Assembly: GCF_030247195.1 (NCBI RefSeq)
Contig: NC_080672.1
Coordinates: forward strand, 370,396,166-370,460,165
DNA: 64,000 nucleotides
Source: Topomyia yanbarensis
Lineage: Eukaryota > Arthropoda > Insecta > Diptera > Culicidae
Direction of reading: 5' to 3'
Position numbers and translations under genes: made by a program. Shown here one piece after another: positions 48,525-60,379 of the stretch. How positions within the stretch are numbered: position 1 is the stretch's first letter; every line of letters starts with the position of its first letter. The notes below the pieces were generated by a model. That model was not told the origin of the DNA and did not search any database. It worked only from the letters and a program-made list of their open reading frames with translations.

Positions 48525-48640
48525 TAAATTGATTTGGTTTTAATTACAAAATACTAAATAATTTTTACCACCATTTGTAGTTTGCAGAACAAGTAACAGC
48601 CCTTTACATTCCCTCGCATAGACTAATGGATTGACGGTAT

Positions 48641-48900
48641 CACAGAGAACGGACAGCACTCGTGAAATACCTGTGTAAACATTTAAATGAAAATACGTTG
48701 AAAATCACCATCGCATTCATGTTCGCATGCATGAATCACCGTTGCATCCAAGTTTATACGCAACACCTGTATAGCGTTTGGTGGCCGATCGTAGCGTCTG
48801 CTAGTGGCAAGTTGCTACTTGCTGGTTGCATTTCAAAACGACAGTTTTAGTTCCTATACACATTGAAAACTTTACTTGTATATCAGTTCTCAGTGACGGT
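48641..48900 (+). mobile_element. CACAGA-family MITE, half copy
   Basis: Starts CACAGAGAACGGACAGCACT and matches the left arm of the 49.08-kb element (ACCTGTGTAAACATTTAAATG, GCAAGTTGCTACTTGCTG, TTGAAAACTTTACTTGTAT), stopping at the centre of the palindrome (TCAGTTCTCAGTGA). The right arm is absent. Confidence 0.75.
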
Positions 48901-49075
48901 ATGGCAAACAACTTCAAGCAATATTTTACATAACAGTTTGAATAGATTTAGTGTATCAATTATCAACAATTTTTTTCTTATTTAATCGTTAATTTTCATT
49001 TAATGCATCAACTGGAAAAAATGGGCAACCATATTCTACTGAACAGAATTATAGCACTGAGAGCCGACATACAAG

Positions 49076-49598
49076 CACAGAGAACAGACATATAAGCTAG
49101 AACAAACTTTCCCGAAAAACCTGTGTAAACATTTAAATGAATATACGTTGAAAATTACCATCGTATACAGGTTCGCATGCGTGAATCACCATTGTATCCA
49201 AGTTTGCACACAAGTCCCGTATAGTGATTGCTGGCCGATCGAAGCGCCGGCCAGTGTCAAGTTGCTACTTGCTGTTGTCATTTCAAAGCGACAGTTTTAT
49301 TTCTTACACAAGTTGAAAACTTTACTTGTATGTCAGTTCTCAGTGATACAAGTAAAGTTTTCAATATGTACAAGAAATGAAACTGTCATTTTGAAATGCC
49401 ACGAGCAAGTAGCAACTTACCACTAGCCGGCGCTACGATTGGCCAGTAGACGCTATACGGACCTTGCCTACAAACTTGGATACAATGATTAACGCTTGCG
49501 AATCTTTATGCAATGGTGATTTTTAACGTATTTCTATTCAAATGTTTGCACAGGTTTGTCAATAAATTTTGTTCTAGTAAGCATATATGTTCTCTGTG
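49076..49598. mobile_element. CACAGA-family long fold-back MITE
   Basis: Ends CACAGAGAACAGACATATAA and the matching inverted right end. The whole 523 bp folds on itself: GAAAACTTTACTTGTAT at the centre, ATTTCAAAGCGACAGTTTTA, GCAAGTAGCAACTT and GGATACAATG are all mirrored. Flanking bases do not show a clear duplication. Confidence 0.85.
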
Positions 49599-49798
49599 AT
49601 TATTGCTCTTCATATTGCTCTTTTACAGAAAGTTGCTTAAAGATGTTGATTGCTACACGTCTAGTGGGGCTCGGAAACCTAGTGTATATTTGTCATGTGC
49701 TGTATGTTTTTCCTTCTTACGTTTCATTTCATTTGTTTTTTTTTGCGTTTTGTGCATGACTGTCTAAATATTCAATTCATTTATCCAAACTATTACAG

Positions 49799-50473
49799 AC
49801 ACATTCTATCGTGACGTTACAACGATTTGGCGAATCTTCATTCGACAAATATGTTATAACTTTAGGGACCATTCATAAATTACGTAACGCGAAAATCGCC
49901 CAAAATTGACTCCCCCCTCCCCCCATGTAACAAATTGTCACAAAATTCTCTATCCCCCCTCCCCTATTACGTAACAAATTCCTCGAAAAAAATTTTTTTG
50001 TTCAGTAAAAACATGTTACGTAACGATCTAGCTTACTCCCCCTCCCCCATATGTCACAACATGTCACAACTTCTCGTACCCCCTCCCCCCTAAACGCGTT
50101 ACGTAATTTATGAATGGTCCCTTATCAAATGAACGCCTACATCAAAACTTATTACAGATTCAGAAAGTAGACAAAATTTCACGAAAGATCAAATCAACAT
50201 TAACTGAATATACTGGAAGAGGATTGTTTTATGACCCATAATGTAACGTGACGTTACAACACGTGACAAATTAGAACTGTCAACGTATTTCAATAAAAGT
50301 CAAATCATCAAATTCTAGTATTTTCAGTTTATGTTAATTGAATCTTTCGTGAAATTTTGTCTACTTTCCGAATCTGTAATAAGTTTTGATGTGGGCGTTC
50401 ATTTGATAAAGCTATAACGTATTTGTTGAATGAAGATTCGTCAAATCGTTGTAAACGTCACGAAAGAATGTGT
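49799..50473. mobile_element. Long fold-back element, interrupted by a MITE
   Basis: Starts ACACATTCTATCGTGACG and ends CGTCACGAAAGAATGTGT. Left-arm blocks GATTTGGCGAATCTTCATTC, ACATCAAAACTTATTACAGA and TAGACAAAATTTCACGAAAG are mirrored in the right arm at 50330-50460. Arms are about 150 bp each once the 257-bp insert in the left arm is discounted. Confidence 0.88.
49865..50121. mobile_element. TTA-flanked MITE (PIF/Harbinger-like), 257 bp
   Basis: Ends GGGACCATTCATAAATTACG and the exact inverse, flanked by TTA (49862-49864, 50122-50124). The interior is rich in CCCCCTCCCCC and contains TTACGTAAC motifs. The opposite arm of the host fold-back reads CTTTATCAAATG without the insert. That shows a single TTA before insertion. 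Confidence 0.9.
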
Positions 50474-50689
50474 GTATAGTATATGAGTTATAGGTCCATA
50501 TAAACTTTACTGTGTTAATGTCTAATTGACGCGTTGTTCCTCCTTTTGCTGTTTCTTTAACGGCAACACTCAAAAGCACACGGAAATAGATATGCATTAG
50601 CACACGCGAAATTACAAACGCGACATAAAAACGCCCACGCGATGAAAAGTTCACGCATAATAACATAATAATTGTTCGAGCCTTCCATA

Positions 50690-51725
50690 GTAATACAAAC
50701 CCGATAGTAAAGCGATCAATTACACTTACCTACTAGGTAACACATCTCACAGCACCGTAGTATGAGACTCCAGTGAGATGGGGAAACTCACTTTCTTCCT
50801 TCATCTGAATAAGATACTCAAAATTAAACATCAGAATGATAACCCGCGCGAACATTTAAAAAGCCTACGTATATACGCAAACGGGAACAGGGTTATATAA
50901 ACGAATTCAACGACGCGAAGCGATACACATGCTAGCATAGACACGCTTGTGCCCCTCGCGATAATACAAATCGGGTCTGGCATGGGAACCTGCAATTGCG
51001 ATCATCCGCGTACAAATACACTCGCGATCTCGCATACATAAAAAACTCTTTGTGCAAAATTGCGCATCACGTACGAAAGCCCTTACCTTTGGTCCTAGCA
51101 GCCTTCAGTCTTCGTCTCAAAAAAAAAAAACAACAAACTCATATAGACTGAAAGCGCTATGGCCGGATACTCAAGTGCTACCAGGAAACTTATTCTCTTC
51201 TAAATCAGTAACGCACGCTCAAAATCGCGGTTTGCACGAACCATCAAAAGCCCATGCGTATATTCGACCGGTTACACGATTGAACAAATGGATTTGTACA
51301 CGCGAAATTACATACAGGTGACATACACGCCCGCGTGATCAAACTCGTTAACATACAAACGCTCGAAATGACCACGATAAAACAACTCTGATCACAAACG
51401 CAAAGCTACGCTCGTGATTCCACAAACATAAAACACCCATTTATATGCGTTTATCGAATTTATAAACGCAGTCTCAAGTATGATTATACAAATGTGCAAT
51501 CACGTCCAAAAGCTTCTCCTTCAGCCCTAGTGGCCCTGGCCCATGCCTTCGGTTGAACCTTCCTAAAAGTAAAGGACGCTTATATTTTCTAGTCAACAAG
51601 TTCCGGTTGACTTTACTGGTAACTCTAATGATGAGAGGGAACTCACTCTCTTCTAGCATTCAAGCCGTACAATCAAAATTAAACATGAGGGTCAAGGGAA
51701 TATTCAACAACCCAAGCAAATAAGC
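50690..51725 (+). repeat. Relatives of the 31.5-kb tandem repeat
   Basis: Anchors GGGAACTCACTCTCTTCTAGCA (51636), GAAACTCACTTTCTTCC (50783) and a middle unit near 51190 give spacings of about 400-450 bp. CACGTCCAAAAGCTT at 51504 is equivalent to CACGTCCGGAAGCTT at 32289. Divergence is high. Confidence 0.65.
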
Positions 51726-51729
51726 AAAT

Positions 51730-52513
51730 CGTCGCTGTTGTGCTATCTTATGACAAACGCCATTTTGGGGTAAACTGAGTCAGATATGCCACATTACTTG
51801 TTTGAAAAATCTCTACAAAAGGGCGTTTTCAGAATTTAAAAATTCTACTTGGTTACTTAGATATAGCTAGAAACAGGATGAGAAATTGCGAGTTTTTTGC
51901 TTCAAATCACTATATCTAGGGATTGGCTCAAGTTATATTGAAGTTTTAGACGGTTTTATGTGTGAAAATGTCTGAGGAACACAATGGCATAAACATTTTC
52001 GAAAAAAAATTATACGAGTTGTGAGAAAAACACAGTTTTAGTTTTGAACTGGAAATAAAAGATTTTTGGCAACACTGTAATCAAGAATAACAATTTTTTC
52101 TAGATTCCCTGACTCATTTCCTTTAAAATGCATTTCACCGAATGTTTATAGACCATATGAACCCAAATATATGAATAAAAGTTAAAAAGTGATGATTTTT
52201 TTCTATGGAAAATTTTCCATGCACGATTATGACACGTCATACAAATTTTGTCATCAATACACGCCTATGACACGTGTGAGTGCGACTTTTGTTTACATTC
52301 ATAGTAAAAAATCGCAACATAGTCAACCGATCTTCGTAATATTTGAGAGATTAATGCAGAATAGATAGAAGCATCAATTGTCTTCTTTGGATTGTTTATA
52401 CCATTTATAAGTTTTAAGAAATTCATTGAATATTATTCAATCTCAAACTTTAAAAATCGTTTCTCTCGAAATGTGCTAAATGGCGCTTGTCATAAGATAG
52501 CACAACAGCGACG
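51730..52513 (+). mobile_element. m4bp-like MITE, copy 3
   Basis: 784 bp with the same termini, flanked by AAAT duplications (51726-51729, 52514-52517). It is inserted within a tandem-repeat tract whose sequence style resumes on the far side. A small insertion near 52420 (TTCATTGAATATTATTCA) duplicates local sequence. Confidence 0.93.
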
Positions 52514-52517
52514 AAAT

Positions 52518-52790
52518 GACAACTCGGTTTTTAATCAAATTTATACACGCCAAGTTACATACGCACTAGCACACGAGACAAGCAGACTCCCACGCAATCA
52601 AGCGTTTCAACATGCAATCGATCGAACGCTTCGTGATAATTCACACACGCACACCTAGACTCGCCATATCGTAAACATGAAAATGGTCCTAAAGATTAAG
52701 TGAACATTTTAGCACTTATTCATTTACATAAACGAGCCGTGAAATCGCCATGTACCCACACACAATATCACAAACGGAATCACAGCCCAC
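52518..52790 (+). repeat. Continuation of the tandem repeat beyond MITE copy 3
   Basis: ATACACGCCAAGTTACATACGCACTAGCACACG, GTGAACATTTTAGCACTTAT and similar stretches carry on the composition and phrases of the tract before 51726, for example GTGAACATCTTAGCACCTAT at about 32200. Confidence 0.6.
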
Positions 52791-54699
52791 TGCTATCGGC
52801 CTTAATCAGAGTTATAGTGGGTGCCGTTTCCCGTCTCGTCTGCAATAGTGAAGAGTGACAGTCATTTAGCTGCGCAGTTATTGAGATTGAAATAAATCCG
52901 TTTTTTGGTTTTAAGGCGGAGGGTTATGCTTAATTCGAAAAGCCACTTTTTTAAATTTTTATTGGTGATACAGATTTATTCATTCAATTTCCATATAGTT
53001 TTTAATATTAAAACAATATTTCTCAAATTTTCATTGCAAAATATTGAAAATTGAGCGAGTGACAGTGACGTCTCTAGAGCCGCCTCGAAAAAAACTTGTT
53101 TTGCGGTATTCGCCAAAACCCAAAATCTACTGGTCTGAGATTTTCCACAGTATTTTAATGTTTTCAATTTTTGCATTTTTCGTAGAAATTTGATGCCAAA
53201 AATCCGACTTTTGCTACAAAGAATCGGGTAACATGTTATTGTAAAACTGTTAATTATCAAATGCTAATGGCGTTCGACCTAACAGTACTCGGCCTAACGG
53301 CTTTTGGCCCAATCTCCCGTTAAAATCATTGTTTCAACTTTCGCTCCACCATGTGGTATGGCCATGTCGGCTGCCATATACTGAACGGACCATGTCGACG
53401 CGTTAATCTTAACTGTCTAATAGATATACAGTATGTAAAAAACTTCTATAACAAAATCAGTATTTGTTCAATATTCTTGACAAAATCGTTAAAAGGTACT
53501 AATGGTGATGCACTGAAATTTTTTTTCAAGCGATTTCAAAAGAAGATGGCTACTGAGTAGTATGTTCCCGCTGGAGATTTATTATTGAAATGGTCTACGA
53601 CCGGAGAGCTATCTCCAGTAATTTTTGATCTAGACCATCAAACCAAAGTTTTTTTCGTTTCCTTAGAATGATAGCAAGCGACGTACTTAGGATTTTTTCC
53701 GATATTTTGATTATTCGCGAAATGGCACAATTTTAGTAGAAAAACGCATGAGTGACTCAAAGTTGCTTATTAAAAAATATTTTAAAAAAAATCTATGTTC
53801 GTCACTGGAGAAAGCAATCCTTAATGAATGTACAAATTTCAGAACGATCAAAAGTGATGGTAATGCACTCTGGATAGACAAAACAGACGTTGCGGTCGAA
53901 TTGAAAAATTTCGATTATCCCACAACGTCGCTGATGTATACCATTTATTCATATATTATTGTTGCCTTCCATGTTTTAACATATCATTTTTAAGACCCCA
54001 CATTTTCCGATTTTTTTAATATTCTGCAGTGATATAACCTCTTCAAACTACACTATGTTTGTGACTAGACCAACTCGTTGAACATATCAGCACTAAATGT
54101 CTGACATGTTCGATCTGAATAAAGGCGACTGCTGCAAACCTAAGTTCTTCTTCTTGTTCAGAAAATGTTTCAGATCATGAATACTCGGCGAAAAGACCAC
54201 CATTTTTAATCGAAGTAAATCCGTTTTTTTTGCTGAGGGCTTCACCAATTTTGGTAGATCACCAGGGCAATAATAAAGGTTCGATGGTTGTCTTTGTTTT
54301 TCAAACAGTGTACATTAGATATAATTAACTGTTTTGTCGCTTTCTTTGTGCTGACTCGGACAGATATAGAAAACATACTAAATATCGTGTCTGATGTCTG
54401 AACTAGCTTGTTAGAATAGAAACAAATTCACGAGAAAATGCAGAACAAGTTTTTTTTACAGGACAAGAACACGTTTAACAAAATTTGTATTTAGCACTTG
54501 TTCAGGTGCTCAAAAATGTTTGAATAATAAACATTTTTATTTTCGCCAGATTAGTTTTCAAACTGGACATCTTTAGTATGTCTGTTTCAAGTTAGTGTAC
54601 TGTGCTCATCATTAACATACCACTTATGGAAAAATTCTCATTCAAATGACTAAAAAGTAAGCAAAATTTGGATTTTTGTGGGCCAATGAAAAAACCTGT
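52791..54699. other. No gene recognised outside the noted repeat
   Basis: AT-rich apart from the GCCTAACGG tract (53265-53320) and the repeat at 53640-53990. Nothing supportable. Confidence 0.45.
53640..53990 (+). repeat. Dispersed repeat, copy 2 of a pair
   Basis: Diverged relative of 32690-33120. Blocks include CGATATTTTGATTATTCGCG, GTCACTGGAGAAAGCAAT and TCAGAACGATCAAAAGT. Stops in all frames exclude a gene. Confidence 0.6.
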
Positions 54700-55790
54700 T
54701 TTAATCCACCTAGCGGTGCAATTGTGCCTTTCTCATTTCTCTAAACTATGGCACGGAGGCTTTTTATGTTCAGCATAATTGTGGAAATGTCCTTTACATT
54801 CTTAGTACACTTTGCACTTATACACAATGGCATGCCAGCCACGAACTTGATGAGCTACGTGTCGACGGTGAAACACTTGAAACAAAAAAATATCATACTC
54901 CATTAGCCTAATCAGCATTAGATCAATGTTATCTGCTTGCTAACTCATTTTGTCATGCGGGGATGGGTATGTGAGGAGGGCGAAAGTCTCATGAATGAAC
55001 GACTCCCCAGCTTAAATTGGTATGCTTTGTAATATAGTGGTGGTTTAAAGATGATGGGGTTGAAAGGGAGGGGTATGAGGTGGTGGTCTGAGGGGTGATT
55101 TAAGGAGATTTTTAAAGGAGGAGAGTGAACAGTAGAGGGGGGGGGGGTGTAACCCCTCTCCGTAAACCATCAACTACGCCCCTGTTAAAATCCAGAAACC
55201 TTATGCGAGTCGAAAAAAAAATTTGGCCGGGCCGGGATGAGGTTGACGTTTTTCAGAGTGATTGCATAACCTTTCTATATGAGAAAGGCAAAAATGTGCA
55301 AAATCCAAAAACGTGAATCTTCGTCAAATTTTTTTCGTGTTTGCATCAAATCTCGACGTTTTATGCACCTTGAATACATTTAGCATCAAAAATGAAAATT
55401 CTATTTTTAATTTTTCCTATAGTTTTTATGCGAAATTTCTGTGTGGCCGCACTCTGAAACCCGTAATTCCGGAACCAGAATTCCGATCGATCCAAAATTC
55501 AATAGCAGCCGATGGGAAGGTTGCACCTTTCATTTGAGACTAAGTTTGGGCAAATCGGTCCAGCCATCTCTGAGAAAAATGAGTGACATTATTTGACACA
55601 TACGCACATACATACACACACACACATACACACACACATACATACACACATACACACACATACAGACTTTTTCCGATCTCGACGAACTGAGTCGAATGGG
55701 ATATGACACTCGGCCCTCCGGGCCGGGATTAGGTTGACGTTTTTCAGAGTGATTGCATAACCTTTCTATATGAGAAAGGCAAAAACAAAG
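54700..55790 (-). repeat. Composite dispersed repeat with CA microsatellite and 491-bp direct duplication
   Basis: Starts TTTTAATCCACCTAGCGGTG. The stretch GGCCGGGAT(G/T)AGGTTGACG through ATATGAGAAAGGCAAAAA occurs twice, at 55229-55294 and 55720-55786, 491 bp apart. Between them lie ATTCCGGAACCAGAATTCCG, ATCGGTCCAGCCATCTCTGA, a CA-rich run (55595-55664) and GACGAACTGAGTCGAATGGG, the inverted counterpart of the 12.1-kb repeat. Confidence 0.7.
55595..55664 (+). repeat. CA/TACA microsatellite
   Basis: Run of (AC)n interspersed with ATAC units inside the 54.7-55.8-kb dispersed repeat. Confidence 0.85.
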
Positions 55791-56034
55791 CAGGAACAGT
55801 ATAAGTATTCATTATATTTTCGTCTTCATTCGCACATTTTTTCAAGACGAAAAGATCAAAATGGCGCCCGTGGTGATGTTCTCCAAGGTGCGCGTGGAAT
55901 TCCAAAACTGCGTACAGCCTTCTACCTCAGTATCGATCTGAACCACAACAGTAATAATAAGGCCATAAAGTAAACTAAATTTATTAGAGGAATGAGCTAA
56001 GAACGGGAAACAATCTCCAAATTTTACGTGATGG

Positions 56035-56226
56035 CACAGACTAGCAGACGTAACACTCGAAAACCATACGGGGATATACCACCGGTGAAAAAATGTTCCC
56101 AAGCCTGAGAAGTAAAACTCTAGCTAATGCGTGTTTGGGACCGTGTATAAAAGGTGGAGCTAGTGTTCTGGGAAAATCGATATCTTTAGAGGAATTTCCT
56201 TATAGTGTTTTGTCTGTTAGTCTGTG
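56035..56226. mobile_element. CACAGA-family MITE, perfect 7-bp duplication
   Basis: Ends CACAGACTAGCAGACGTAAC and, inverted, CACAGACTAACAGACAAAAC; flanked on both sides by GTGATGG (56028-56034, 56227-56233). The interior includes GTATAAAAGGTGGAGCTAGT. 192 bp. Confidence 0.85.
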
Positions 56227-59042
56227 GTGATGGTGTGATCTTATACTTTGAGATCGATTTTTTATACCGTTTCCACTTAAAGGCTTCACTAAAAAAAAGT
56301 GAATACAAAGAATTTGTTAATTTTATAGAACATTCCTCCAATGAAAAGGGTTTTCTTTCGAGAGGTCAAAAGATGAAGTCTTTAAATTTAATTATTTTCA
56401 AACGAGATAGTGCGCAGCTTTGAAAAAATCAGGTTTTGAGATAAATGCGTTTAAAGTTTTGGGAACACTTTCGATGAATCATTCGTGGTTGAATGACAAG
56501 ATTTTGCAACAATTACATGAAACTATGGGATTTGGACATCGTTGATTACGAATCTGAAGTCAGTTTTTTGAAGCTCAAAAACGCCGATCCAATATGGCGG
56601 ACTTCCACTAAAAGAATAAGTGATATTTCAGCCAAAATCGAGAAAAAATGGTTTTGTTATTTATAAACATAAATTTGAGTTAATTATTGAGTTATTAAAA
56701 CCAAAAAAATAAAAATGGCGATTCCAACATGGCGGATTAAAATGTGACTTTAACAATTTTGACCAAAATTTGTCGCTTTTCACCGTTTTTTGTAGTTGTT
56801 TGATAAGTCACGATTAGTCAGCGATACATCTACAAAAATAAGCCATGAATTAGCTAGCGTTGCCTCTACAGATCAAGCAGTGCAACGTGAGGCATTCTGG
56901 GAACGTGCATAATGCCATGAAAAGGTTTCTTCCCAAGGCGCACGTCTCGAGCCGCGAGCGTTCCATGGCGGCCAGGACGCCACTTCGAATAATGGCCTGT
57001 AGAATAACTTTTGATGCGCGGATCGAAAAACCCGTTTAAAAGAATATAGTAAATACTAACATTTTTCAAAAAATGCAAAGAAAAAAACAATTTTTTTTTG
57101 AAGACTTAGGTGCGTTCGGTAAAAACCATATTTCTCTCACTCTCAATTTAGTAACCAGCAGCAACATTTGACCCGCTCTCTATAATGGCCAATTGTTGTC
57201 AATTTAGGTGACGCGACGAAACAGCACAGACACATCAATAGGTGTTTACGGAAAGAGCCTAATATGTGGCGACTAGTTGCATCTATAAATTAGTAAGTTG
57301 AAAATTGGGATTAATGACATTCTCGAAACCAACGTTTTCACTATTCGTATGATTTTGATGTGTTATATGCGGCAAATTTAATTGAAATAAAATCCGAAGT
57401 ATACTAGGACGATCTTCATTCTGCCATCAAAGAAACATTCGAGCTAACTTCAAGCACATATTTTTCATTTTTGATGAAGAGTATGAAAATAAATCAAGAA
57501 CTAATTACTGACATATTAGCGGCCGCTTGATCTGTTACAGTATTGATTTAGTAAATCAAAATCTTAAAATTTTCCTCGGTTACAATTTTGAAACTATTCA
57601 TTAAATTTATGTAGAAAATCGTAGTGATAACTTTAGTTTAGGATGGTTAGGAAAAAAATCCTAAACAGAAACGAATTCAAAAGCGGGCCTAACTTTCAAA
57701 TGAAGAAACATATCCACTATATTGATGAGACTAGGATGACATGTGAATGTTTTCAAACAGAAAAACAAATAGATAGACAAAAAACTCCGGAAGAATGGCC
57801 TCGAGCACCGCAGCTGATAAGGGTACTGCAACCGTATCATGGAAAACGGATATATTTCACCAATTTGAAAAAAAAAATGCAAGTCTCTTCCGTAAATGAA
57901 AGCAACGATGACGCGATGTGTTCTCTTTCATATGTTGGAAGTCAGTTAAAATAATTTTACTCGCCCATATTTATAAATTCGAGTAAATTTAGTGTTGTCA
58001 TTACTATACAAATTTTACGTAAATTGTAATCATTCCAAAAACTTGTATTTTTACAAAGTTCCACCAATTTTGCAACATTTTACAAAGCCAAAAATACTAG
58101 AGTTCACATATTTGATTTGCAGTAAAATTATTGTTGTTACGGCACACTCCGGGAATTAAATGGAATAAGGTAATGCATATTGCCGATCTGCTTTTTGCCA
58201 TTGTTTCGGGAATCGAGAAATTCAACGCAATGAAGAAAACCTGTTTGCAATACTTGCAATGCGTAAGTTCATCGATACGAAAAGTATCAATTTCATGAAA
58301 GGATCGGTGAAAGTTATTTGAGTACCTACCACCATTTTATTTCGTTCCAGTTGTTTGTAGTAAGGGGAAAGGGAAAGATTGAACTAGTAGCTGTTAATTT
58401 CTTATTTTTTTGCTACTCTGATATTACTGTCGATCGCATTTTGTGGAAATTCTTTTCGTTTTCAAATTTCATGACATTTAATTAGCGTAAAATTGGCCTA
58501 TTCATCAGAACTGTCAATAGTGTCCACTTAAACTCAACAGATTAAATTTATTTGTTGATTTGGGATTGCAGATAGAAAGTCAGTCTGTTTCCAGTCACCA
58601 ACGATTTGGTCACATTTAACGGAAGCGGTTAACAAAGTTAGGATTAAAACGGTTACCCAGAGCACTTCATTCGTATACAAATTACTGTTTTTGTTATAGT
58701 GAGCATTGTGTACATTTTGTGGATCGAAATAAATCAGCCTGAGTACAATCAGTGAACCTTGACGCGTTGTTTCACGGCAAATTTACCTACAATTTGCCAA
58801 ACTTTACGAGAAGTGGAGTACTTGTTGAAAAAGAAAACGTGTATTGCCAATTGCAATTACAAAGCTAACCTTATTCCGCTGCAACATGTGAGAAATGTAG
58901 TTCTGATATTTACAATTTGATAATCGTATTTCATCAGAACAAATTATCTACAACAACAAAAACATGTAACACTTTATAGAACCTGAAAAACTTAACGTCA
59001 AGATCCCCGTCTATATGGAAGACAATGCAATCGACATATGGC
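56227..59042. other. No gene recognised
   Basis: Contains two CCAA(T/C)ATGGCGGA phrases (56588, 56728) faintly like the satellite core. A 103-codon frame at 57643 lacks domains. Otherwise AT-rich and unassigned. Confidence 0.4.
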
Positions 59043-59330
59043 CACAGACTAACAGACAAAACACTCAAAAACAAAGTTTCGCCCGCTTAACGATCATTTT
59101 AAATATATTTGTAGTTGGGACTGTGGCCACATTTGAAATTATGGCGCCACTGACACATGAACAAGCATATTGGGGATAGACCACTTGTGAAAAAATGGTC
59201 CCAAACCTGAGGGGTAACCCACCAGTAAATGAGTGTTTGGGACTGTGAATAAAAGGTGGAGCTAGTGTTCTGGGAAAATTGTCGGATCGATGTTTGTGAG
59301 GGAATTCCCTCATAGTGTTATTAGTCTGTG
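59043..59330. mobile_element. CACAGA-family MITE, perfect 7-bp duplication, longer form
   Basis: Same ends and body as the 56.0-kb copy, with about 95 bp more near the left. Flanked on both sides by ATATGGC (59036-59042, 59331-59337). Shares TAAAAGGTGGAGCTAGTGTT with the other copy. Confidence 0.85.
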
Positions 59331-59337
59331 ATATGGC

Positions 59338-60379
59338 TACGATATCTGTATGGTATACCGAAGACCTAATAATAAATAAATATCTGTCTCCGGACACACA
59401 TAATAACACAATACGCAGATTCAAGTCACAGTGCGGTTAAGGACATGTTGAATAGAGCCACAAGGTGGCAGCTAAAATGGCCGCCGTCGATTCTGTTTCT
59501 TCTTTTTATTTCATCGTCAAAATCAAAACATTGCATTGGCGCGCAAGACAAAATCATTTGTAACTTGAATTTCTTATATCAGATTGCTTAGAAATTGTAT
59601 CACGGTATTCAGGCATGTTAGCACAAGCTGATGAATAGATTCTTTTTGCGGAATTTTGATTCGCTTGGGAAATTTGTACCTTTTTATTTTTCTATACAAA
59701 TGAAACACGTGGTGCAAAAATCAGTCAGCTGATTTCTGAACGATACGATTGTGTGCGTGCCATCGCATATCGGTATAGTACTTTCTAACTACACACAGAT
59801 GCTGCACGTAACCCGAACATAGCCGAACATAACCGAACCTTTGTTGTGATTTTGGCATCGCTTCACCTTAACTGGTCTATGTTCAACGCGACTCGTGCAG
59901 GAATTTCTTCCCCAACATTACCAGTTGTGTTCGAGTGGCAAAAATAATAATATGGACGAAAGCCACGACTAAAGAAGCAGACTGAATTGAGACATATGCT
60001 CCACTGCCCAGGAAAAGGATGTCCGGTAGGAAAAGTAAATTCCGTGCGTAGGATTCATTTGAGACACATTACAATGATATTTTTATTATATTATATTTTT
60101 ATTATATTTGTTTGTAAATATATAAAAGATGCAGAACTATGTTTATTGCGAATTGCAAATTTAAAACTTTTCCAATATTTGAACGGTAATTAATACGGCT
60201 TTTTAGTAATATCTTCTATTCACTAGAATCGTAACTATGCTGATGAAAAGACGTTAAAATAAGAAACATAAACATATTGCCTCTATACTGTCCAATATCC
60301 ATCCTCAATTTACATATATCCCGCACATTGGAGAGAAAAAGAACTTTTGTAGCGCAATAAATTCGATTGAACCACTATT
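59338..60379. other. No gene recognised
   Basis: AT-rich, with ACCCGAACATAGCCGAACATAACCGAACC (three GAAC-based repeats) near 59811. Nothing else. Confidence 0.45.

Noticed and set aside
57643..57954. 103-codon plus-strand frame
   Set aside because: Lys-rich, no domain, no splice signals in context; cannot be told from chance.
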